Positions 58,383 to 64,000 of a DNA stretch of 64,000 nucleotides are shown here, one piece after another. The stretch covers positions 485,517 through 549,516 of the forward strand of contig JAXLYX010000008.1 of the NCBI GenBank assembly GCA_046351215.1. Reading direction: 5' to 3'. The position numbers and the translations under genes are program-made. Position 1 is the first letter of the stretch. The number at the start of each line of letters is the position of its first letter. The notes under the pieces are model-generated. The model saw only the letters and a list, made by a program, of their open reading frames with translations, was not told the origin of the DNA and searched no databases. Source of the DNA: JAXLYX01 sp046351215 (GTDB lineage Bacteria; Myxococcota_A; Polyangia; Polyangiales; Houyiibacteriaceae).

Positions 58383-58829
58383 TCAGACCCCGACGCGCTT
58401 GCGCAACGCGACGAGCACGTCGTCGAGCCGTTCCTCGGTCGGATGCACCTCGATCGTCGTCGGGAGGACGGCGTTGGCGACCGAGATCGACATCGCGAGC
58501 ATGCGCGAGTCGTGCGAGACGTGGAGCTCCTCGTACTTGGACTCGAGCTGCCAGTCGGTGAGCGACTTGCGCACCTCGGGCGTGTACGCGACGAGGTGGG
58601 ACCAGTTGCCGAAGGCGAACCAGGGCCTCGGGCGGGTCTCGATGTGCTTGCGGTGCCAATCGATGATGAAGCGCGAATGGTCGCCCTGGAGCCCGCCGCT
58701 CGACTCGAAGACGCTGATGCGGTGGCCGAGATGCCAGAGACGCACCTTGCCGCGGCCGTCGGAGTGCTCGGCGTAGTCCTGTCCTTGGTGCTCCGCGAGG
58801 AGCGTCGTCCGGGGGCGCTGGCTGCTCAT
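58383..58829 (-). CDS. STAS-like hypothetical protein (member 3 of 4)
   Basis: Predicted protein of 148 aa without signal peptide. It contains VRLWHLGHRISVFESSGGLQGDHSRFIIDWHRKHI, FAFGNWSHLVAYTPEVRKSLTDWQLE, LHVSHDSRMLAMSISVANAVLPTTIEVHPTEERLDDVLVAL. This is the full version of the pattern shared more weakly by the genes at 460, 30948 and 63571: a central 'G-W..L..Y.PE.R..LT.W' block, then a 'V..S.M.AM....N' strand. The pattern resembles SpoIIAA/STAS-like domains, assigned by eye only. The ATG at 58829 was chosen as the first with family-like sequence after it. It lies 29 bp downstream of the TPR-protein stop on the same strand, so co-transcription is possible. Confidence 0.75.
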   Translation of the reverse strand: MSSQRPRTTLLAEHQGQDYAEHSDGRGKVRLWHLGHRISVFESSGGLQGDHSRFIIDWHRKHIETRPRPWFAFGNWSHLVAYTPEVRKSLTDWQLESKYEELHVSHDSRMLAMSISVANAVLPTTIEVHPTEERLDDVLVALRKRVGV

Positions 58830-58858
58830 TCGTCCCAGTCCACGAGCGACCTCGTGCG

Positions 58859-60391
58859 TCAGCGACGCCGTCCGCGCCGCCGGAGCCGGTTCCGGGCGTC
58901 TCGATTGCGCGGATCGAGCTCGAGGACCTTCCGCCACGCATCGCGCGCGGCGTCGGCGTCGCCTCGGCCGCGGAGGGCGTCGCCGCGGAGGAGATAGGCG
59001 TCCGCGCTCTCGGGCGCGACCGCGAGCTCGCGCTGTGCCCAGGCGAGGGCGACGTCCCACTTCTCTTCCTCGAGGGCCACGCGTGCGAGCCCGTGCATCG
59101 CCTCGGTGCTCTCGGGCGTGTAGCGGAGGGCGGACTCGTAGGCCTCGCGTGCATCCGGGTAGTGGCGGCGTCGCATGTTCCGCGAAGCGGAGCGCAGCGC
59201 GGCGGTCGCACGCGAGGCGCGGGTCGAGGTGCGCATGCGCGCGACGCGTGCGGTCGGCTCGGGAAGCGGCGCGAGCTCGGCGAGGCGGGCTTCGTCGAAC
59301 GTGCCGGGGCTCGCGGGCGCTTGGTTCGTCTGCGGCGGGGCCGCCGCCGTCGCCACGGACGCATCGCTCGTGGTGGTGCCGGCATCCGCCGCCGCTCCGG
59401 TCGACGCATCGGTCGCCGCGGTCGCGGGGCTCTCGCTCCGCGCCGGGGTCGCCGCCGGCGCGCTCGCGACCGTGGGAGGCGTCTCGTGCGTCGCCGGTCG
59501 TTCCGCCGCGGGCGCCGTCGTCGCGGGCGCCTGCTCGTTCGAGGGCGAGCCGAGGCGCAGCACGAAGTATCCCGCCGCCGCTACCGCACCGAAGGCCGCG
59601 AGCAAGCCCACCCAGGCGAGCGGACGCGCGGGCGCGCTCGCCGGAGTCGACGTGCCGCTCGCGTCGACGTCGGCCGGGGGCGGTGAATCGGGCTCGAAGC
59701 GGGCGGCGGGGGGCGCCGACGGCGGCGCCGGAGGCGCGGGCTCGAGCAGCATGTCACGCGACGAGAGCACGTCCTCGCCCGAGTCGGGGTCGTGCACGAT
59801 CGCGTAGTCGCCCGTGCGTAGGAGCTCGGTGGACGAGGGCGCGGCGGCCGGAGGAGGCTCGGGAGGCGCGCTCGTGCGAGGCGGCGTGGGCGGAGGCGTG
59901 CTCGTGCGAGGAGGCGTCGGCGGCGGCGCGCTCGTGCGGGTCGGTGGCGTGGGCGGCGGCGTGCTCGTCCGCGTCGGCGGCGGAGTCGGAGCGGCGCTCG
60001 CGCGCGGTGGAGTCGGAGCGGCGCTCGCGCGCGGCGGAGTCGGAGCGGCGCTCGCGCGCGGCGGAGTCGGAGCGGCGCTCGCGCGCGGCGGAGTCGGAGC
60101 GGCGCTCGCGCGCGGCGCGGAGACCTTCGGCGGCGCGGCCGCGGGCTTCTTGGCCCCGGCGACGGCCTTCGGTGGCGGATCGACGGGCGCCGGGTACTCG
60201 ACGAGCGTCGTCTCCCGTCGTCCCGGCGCGGCCGCGCTCGACACGACCATCTGCCCCGGATGCTTGTAGGGAATGCGTGTGCGGCCGTCGGGAGCCGGCT
60301 TCGACTCGTCCGCGGCGTCCGGGTTCGTCCCTTCGGCCGTGGCGTCGGTGCCGTCTCCACCCTTCCCCGAGGAGTCTCGCGACGCGACCAT
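58859..60391 (-). CDS. Membrane protein with Pro-rich repeats and C-terminal TPRs
   Basis: Predicted protein of 510 aa. After a hydrophilic N-terminus comes a Pro/Ala-rich region with five exact repeats of RASAAPTPP, followed by related TRTSTPPPTPP units. One transmembrane helix follows (PLAWVGLLAAFGAVAAAGYFVLRL). The rest is an Ala/Thr/Pro-rich linker and about three TPR units at the C-terminus (ALRYTPESTEAMHGLARVALEEEKW, YLLRGDALRGRGDADAARDAWRKVLELDPRNRDAR). TPRs mediate protein contacts, so this is likely an anchored scaffold. The N-terminus lies in the cytosol if the positive-inside rule holds. It is divergent from a Ser/Thr kinase across about 196 bp, and both could act together. Confidence 0.82.
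   Translation of the reverse strand: MVASRDSSGKGGDGTDATAEGTNPDAADESKPAPDGRTRIPYKHPGQMVVSSAAAPGRRETTLVEYPAPVDPPPKAVAGAKKPAAAPPKVSAPRASAAPTPPRASAAPTPPRASAAPTPPRASAAPTPPRASAAPTPPPTRTSTPPPTPPTRTSAPPPTPPRTSTPPPTPPRTSAPPEPPPAAAPSSTELLRTGDYAIVHDPDSGEDVLSSRDMLLEPAPPAPPSAPPAARFEPDSPPPADVDASGTSTPASAPARPLAWVGLLAAFGAVAAAGYFVLRLGSPSNEQAPATTAPAAERPATHETPPTVASAPAATPARSESPATAATDASTGAAADAGTTTSDASVATAAAPPQTNQAPASPGTFDEARLAELAPLPEPTARVARMRTSTRASRATAALRSASRNMRRRHYPDAREAYESALRYTPESTEAMHGLARVALEEEKWDVALAWAQRELAVAPESADAYLLRGDALRGRGDADAARDAWRKVLELDPRNRDARNRLRRRGRRR
59982..60116. repeat. Five tandem 27-bp repeats (RASAAPTPP units)
   Basis: The unit starting GGAGTCGGAGCGGCGCTCG is repeated five times at exactly 27 bp, with only single-base changes, inside the Pro-rich linker of the TPR protein. 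The length is a multiple of three, so copy changes would keep the frame. A likely hot spot for slippage or recombination. Confidence 0.95.
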
Positions 60392-60587
60392 GTGGGAGAG
60401 CATACCATGGGGGCCCCGGGGTCCCCGGGGCGATCGCATCCCCCGTGCGGCGGAGGGACTCCGACGCCTCGAGCGACCACATCGGTGCACACGTGGTGCC
60501 TCCGCCTACCTCGCCGATGGCCATCGAGGCCTTTCGCAGCGTTCCTGGACACGACGGCTCCGGCGATCCGCTACCCTGGGAGCTCGG

Positions 60588-62453
60588 ATGGAGGGGGACT
60601 CTTTCGACGACGACAGGACGCGCGCGGCTTCCCGAGGGGCGCGCGTCGACCGGCCGGCTTCGATTCCGCCGTCCGGCCGCGTCGTCGTCGTCTCTGGAGG
60701 CGCGCCCATCGTCGACGCCTCCCTCGGCGGCCCGTCGTCGCCGACCTCGGGCACCCTGAGCGTCGGCCCGGTCTCTTCGGTCGGAGGCCGCTCGTCGGCC
60801 TCGGGGAAGAGCACCTTCTTCTCGCTCACGGGCGCGACGACGGGGCACTCGAAGGCGATCGGCAGCGCGCGCGAGGCGCTCGAGCAGGGCGCCGTCAACC
60901 GCCTGCGCATGTACACGGGCGCGATGATCGGCTGGGGCCTGCTCGGCATCCCGCTGATCGCCCTCATCCCGGGGAGCACGACCGATCGCGTCGTCTGCCT
61001 CGTTTCCCTCGGCATCCTGCTCGCCAGCTACTACTGGATGTTCCGTCGCGCGATCACCCCCGAATCCCTGCGCATCGAGGAGACGCTCCCCGTCGCGATC
61101 CTGCAGGCGGTCGGCGCCTCCGGCATCAGCCTCGGCGCGGGCCTCGTCTCGCCGTTCACGGGCCTCATCGCCGTAGGCCTGATCCTCTACTGCCTCAGCG
61201 TTCCCTCGCGGCACGCGCTCGCGATCTACCTGGTCGTCGCCCTCTCGGAGGCCGTGATGGGCCTCCTCGCCCTCCTCGACGTGACCTCGAGCACCGGGCT
61301 GCTCTACCTCGCGGACCAGCCGAAGCTCACGACCTTCATCGACGTCGCGTTCGTCGAGCTCGTCTACGCGACCGCCTACCTCGTGGGCCGGCTCGCGAGC
61401 GGGGACAACGCCCGTCTCGTCGAGAGCCTCGAGGAGGTCGTGCGCACCGCGGCCCATCGGGACGCCCTGCTCCGCGAAGCGCGGGCCGAGCTCGATCGCG
61501 CGGCCGAGCTCGGTGGGCCCGGTCAGTTCTCCGGCCAGGAGCTCGGCAGCTACCGCCTCGGCGACGTGCTCGGGCGCGGCGGGATGGGCGAGGTCTACGA
61601 GGCCGTCCGCATCGACGACGGCTCGCTCGCCGCCGTGAAGCTGCTCCGACGCGACGTCCTCGCCGACCGCGACATCGTCCGGCGCTTCGAGCGCGAGGCG
61701 CGCATCGTCGCGGGGCTCCGCTCCCCCCACGTGGTCGCCGTCTACGAGGTCGGAGGGCTCGACGCCCCCTTGCCCTACATCGCGATGGAGCGGCTCCGGG
61801 GGCTCGAGCTCGTCACCGAGCTCCGCAATCGGGGGAGCCTTCCGTTGAAGGAGGTCTCCATCCTCCTGAACGAGGTCTCGGCGGGCCTCGACGCCGCCCA
61901 CGCGAGCGGCATCGTCCACCGCGACATGAAGCCCCACAACCTCTTCCTGGCCGAGGCCGGCGGCGGGAAGCGCCTCTGGAAGATCCTCGATTTCGGGGTC
62001 TCGAAGAACCTCTTCGGCGAGGACGCCACCCTCACGGCGAACCAGCTCCTCGGCACTCCGCACTACATGGCTCCGGAGCAGGCCAAGGGCGGCCTCGACG
62101 TCGATCATCGCGCGGACATCCACGGCCTCGCCGCGATCGCCTACCGCGCCGCGACCGGCCACATGCCCTTCGGCAAGGGCGACGTGAGCCAGGTCCTCCT
62201 CGCGGTCATGCACGAAGTCCCGAGCGACCCCCGGAAGCATCGGGCCCTCCCGGACGACGTCGCCTTCGTCCTGCGGATCGGCCTCGCGAAGCGCCCCGAA
62301 GACCGCTTCGCCCGAGCCAGCGACTTCGCCCGGGCCTTCTCCGACGCGATCGAGGGGAAGCTCGACGAGGCGCTCCGGGCCAGGGCGACCTCGCTCCTCG
62401 CGGCGGAGCCCTGGGGCTCGTCGAACGCCCGGCAGGATCCCACCCAGCGTTGA
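60588..62453 (+). CDS. Membrane-anchored Ser/Thr protein kinase (reversed topology)
   Basis: Predicted protein of 621 aa from ATG 60588 (ribosome site GGGAG). Residues 1-110 are a hydrophilic Ser/Gly/Arg-rich tail. About six hydrophobic helices follow (MIGWGLLGIPLIALI, CLVSLGILLASYYWM, AILQAVGASGISLGAGLVSPFTGLIAVGLILY, AIYLVVALSEAVMGLLALL, FIDVAFVELVYATAYLV). A cytosolic kinase domain completes it: LGRGGMGEVYEAV, AAVKLL, HRDMKPHNLF, DFGVSK, GTPHYMAPEQ. All catalytic residues are present. As at 25431, the membrane part precedes the kinase. It faces the TPR membrane scaffold and is followed by a diguanylate cyclase 39 bp downstream, possibly one transcript. Confidence 0.9.
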   Translation: MEGDSFDDDRTRAASRGARVDRPASIPPSGRVVVVSGGAPIVDASLGGPSSPTSGTLSVGPVSSVGGRSSASGKSTFFSLTGATTGHSKAIGSAREALEQGAVNRLRMYTGAMIGWGLLGIPLIALIPGSTTDRVVCLVSLGILLASYYWMFRRAITPESLRIEETLPVAILQAVGASGISLGAGLVSPFTGLIAVGLILYCLSVPSRHALAIYLVVALSEAVMGLLALLDVTSSTGLLYLADQPKLTTFIDVAFVELVYATAYLVGRLASGDNARLVESLEEVVRTAAHRDALLREARAELDRAAELGGPGQFSGQELGSYRLGDVLGRGGMGEVYEAVRIDDGSLAAVKLLRRDVLADRDIVRRFEREARIVAGLRSPHVVAVYEVGGLDAPLPYIAMERLRGLELVTELRNRGSLPLKEVSILLNEVSAGLDAAHASGIVHRDMKPHNLFLAEAGGGKRLWKILDFGVSKNLFGEDATLTANQLLGTPHYMAPEQAKGGLDVDHRADIHGLAAIAYRAATGHMPFGKGDVSQVLLAVMHEVPSDPRKHRALPDDVAFVLRIGLAKRPEDRFARASDFARAFSDAIEGKLDEALRARATSLLAAEPWGSSNARQDPTQR

Positions 62454-62492
62454 GCCGGCCGCGGGCCGAGTCTGGTATCCTCGCCCCGCTTC

Positions 62493-63566
62493 ATGGCGAG
62501 GCTCACGGAACCGGACGAGATCCGCATGGCGGCGGGGTTGATCCGCCTGCTGATCGGCGTGCTCGCCGTGACGGCGCTCGCGGCGATCTATCCGGGCATC
62601 GCCGAGGTGCGCTGGGTCTACGGTCTCTACCTGATCACCGCCATCGTCTTCGAGGTCCTGATCATCCTCCGGATCGGGGACCGGCCCCGCGCCATCCTGG
62701 GCGGGTTCGTCGACATGGCCATGCTCACGTTCACCCTGCACAGGGTCGGGAGCGCCACGTCGTTCCTCGTGTCGATCTACATCTTCACGGGGATGATCAA
62801 CGCGCTCGTGGTGAGCCGGCGCGTCGGGACGCTGCTCTCGGGGCTCGCCTCGTTCATGTACGGGGCCGTCCTCGCCGCCGAGTCCCTCGGCGTCGTCCCC
62901 TACGCCAGCACCCATGGGGGCCAGCCGATGCCGCCGCCGACGGCGGGCGAGGCCTTCGTCGTCTGGGGCATCGTCTCGGCGTTGCTCTACACGACCTCCG
63001 CGATCACGGGCGCCCTCGTCGACGCGAACCGGCAACGCGAGCGCGAGCTGCGCGCCGCGAACGCCCGGCTCGCGGATCTCTCGGAGCGCGACCCGCTGAC
63101 GGATCTCTGGAACCGCCGTCACCTGCTCTCGGAGCTCGGTGCGGCCATCGCGACGGGCTCGACCCAGGAGCTCGGCCTCGCCGTCTTCGACCTCGATCGG
63201 TTCAAGGCGGTGAACGATCGTCTCGGCCACGTGCAGGGCGACGCGCTCCTGCGCTCGCTCGCCCGATCGCTCGCGGTGAACGCCTCCGCGCGGGACGAGG
63301 TCTGCCGCTTCGGAGGAGACGAATTCGTCGTCCTCTTCCGGGGCGGGAGCGACGAGATCGCCGCCCGCGCGCAGCTCCTCGTCGACTCGGTCCGTGCAGC
63401 TGCAAGGGAATTCCACGCGGAATGCGTGGTCACGGCGAGCGTCGGCCTCGCCATCGTGCGTCGGGGGGAGACCTCGGAGGAGCTGATCCGCCGCGCCGAC
63501 GAATTGGCCTACGAAGCCAAGCGCCTGGGCGGAGATCGTGTCGTCTCGGATTCCGTGGCAGGATGA
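62493..63566 (+). CDS. Membrane diguanylate cyclase (GGDEF) without I-site
   Basis: Predicted protein of 357 aa. Five to six hydrophobic helices fill residues 12-185. A short coiled linker (RQRERELRAANARLADLSERDPLTDLWNRRHLLSEL) leads into a complete GGDEF domain: FDLDRFKAVNDRLGHVQGD and active site FGGDEFVVLF (near residue 274). The inhibitory RxxD is SARD, so feedback inhibition by c-di-GMP is probably lost, unlike the cyclase at 43117. It follows the kinase gene by 39 bp and precedes a STAS-like gene by 4 bp, making a likely three-gene unit. Confidence 0.93.
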   Translation: MARLTEPDEIRMAAGLIRLLIGVLAVTALAAIYPGIAEVRWVYGLYLITAIVFEVLIILRIGDRPRAILGGFVDMAMLTFTLHRVGSATSFLVSIYIFTGMINALVVSRRVGTLLSGLASFMYGAVLAAESLGVVPYASTHGGQPMPPPTAGEAFVVWGIVSALLYTTSAITGALVDANRQRERELRAANARLADLSERDPLTDLWNRRHLLSELGAAIATGSTQELGLAVFDLDRFKAVNDRLGHVQGDALLRSLARSLAVNASARDEVCRFGGDEFVVLFRGGSDEIAARAQLLVDSVRAAAREFHAECVVTASVGLAIVRRGETSEELIRRADELAYEAKRLGGDRVVSDSVAG

Positions 63567-63570
63567 CGCG

Positions 63571-63990
63571 ATGATCCCGCTTCCCTCGATCGGAAGTCCT
63601 TGGATCGACGAATCGAGAGCGCCGCTGTACCAGCTCTCGTTCCCGAGCGATCCCACGGACGAGGTCCTCCTCGACATGTGTGCCGCCCGCGAGCGATGGA
63701 TGAACGTCGCCCGCTTCCCCGTCGCATGGGTCGTCGACATGACCAACCTCGGCAACGTGACGGCGAGGCAGCGGCGGATCTTCGGAGACCACCTGCAGCG
63801 CTTCGAGCCCCACGACCTCGCGTGGAACCAGGGGTCGGCGATCATCGTCCCGAACGCACTCCTCCGCGGGGTCGTGACCGCCGTCTTCTGGCTGAAGCCC
63901 CCGCGTTTCCCGCACGAGTCGTTCAAGACCAAGGACGAGGCCCTGCGCTGGGCGTCGGAACGCCTGCGGGAAGGGGCCCGGGCGCGCTAG
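63571..63990 (+). CDS. STAS-like hypothetical protein (member 4 of 4)
   Basis: Predicted protein of 139 aa with no signal peptide. It has a SpoIIAA-like order: YQLSFPSDPTDEVLLDMCAARERWM, FPVAWVVDMTNLGNVTARQRRIFGDHLQ, then AIIVPNALLRGVVTAVFWLKPPRFPHESFKTKDEALRWASERL. The ending closely matches that of the gene at 460-990 (WIQPPPYPHAVVGTHREAFEFI). The start lies 4 bp after the diguanylate cyclase stop, so it is probably co-translated and may regulate or report on the cyclase. Function is unknown. Confidence 0.78.
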   Translation: MIPLPSIGSPWIDESRAPLYQLSFPSDPTDEVLLDMCAARERWMNVARFPVAWVVDMTNLGNVTARQRRIFGDHLQRFEPHDLAWNQGSAIIVPNALLRGVVTAVFWLKPPRFPHESFKTKDEALRWASERLREGARAR

Positions 63991-64000
63991 AGTCGCGCCC

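Noticed and set aside
59982..60116. Regularly spaced repeats as a CRISPR array
   Set aside because: The units are directly adjacent with no spacers and are in frame within a Pro-rich coding linker.

Overview
The window is a gene-dense, very GC-rich stretch with a strong G/C preference at third codon positions. The gene set points to a myxobacterium (Myxococcota). It has several Hanks-type Ser/Thr kinases, a sigma-54 enhancer-binding protein, many lipoproteins, a MYXO-CTERM-like sorting tag, a DUF2914 protein and families that are typically myxobacterial. A Polyangiales/Sandaracinus-like affiliation is my inference and is not proven here. I see no rRNA, tRNA, CRISPR array, insertion sequence or prophage.

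Layout. 1-1000: C-terminal end of an RND efflux pump and a small STAS-like protein. 1003-4412 (minus): a tight operon of a zinc-ribbon pseudokinase, a vWA protein and a divergent adenylosuccinate-synthetase-like enzyme. 4489-9658: ABC-F ATPase, alpha/beta hydrolase plus riboflavin synthase, an F420-type (DUF385) protein and a lipoprotein. 9762-14437 (plus): a complete MacA-MacB(ATPase)-MacB(permease)-TolC export operon with overlapping start and stop codons. 14495-22610 (minus): a huge phosphoesterase/passenger-repeat protein, a Lon-type protease and a GAF/AAA+/Fis sigma-54 activator. 22759-27080 (plus): a small membrane protein, a possible sensor and two kinases. 27083-30861: an enhancer with three 16-bp palindromes and a canonical sigma-54 promoter driving peroxiredoxin, an AhpD-like protein and a HerA-like ATPase. 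30948-39476: STAS-like protein, DUF2914 protein, membrane ferritin-like protein, serine hydrolase, glycyl-tRNA synthetase and an SdsA1-type alkylsulfatase lipoprotein. 39489-49634: large secreted protein, diguanylate cyclase, an Rpn nuclease with a probable internal small gene, propeller lipoprotein, LMF-type membrane protein and its 72-aa partner. 49884-58261: zinc-ribbon HEXXH membrane protein, GH-A glycosidase, PCP_red mini-protein, trypsin-like protease fused to a beta-barrel, APH-type kinase with SpoU methylase, and an FAD monooxygenase. 58383-63990: another STAS-like protein, a TPR protein facing a membrane Ser/Thr kinase, a second diguanylate cyclase and a fourth STAS-like protein.

How it fits together. 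The best-supported regulatory circuit is the sigma-54 one. The activator at 21060-22610 carries the same CACCG-N6-CGGTG-type palindromes in front of its own gene as stand in front of the peroxiredoxin operon 4.5 kb away. That suggests an autoregulated redox or nitrosative-stress regulon which also co-produces a HerA-like ATPase. Other candidates for new biology are the pseudokinase/vWA/PurA-like triad, the Rpn gene-within-gene, and two unusual fusion proteins: a phosphoesterase with passenger repeats, and a protease with an internal MYXO-CTERM tag and a barrel. Several convergent gene pairs have their stop codons buried in inverted repeats.
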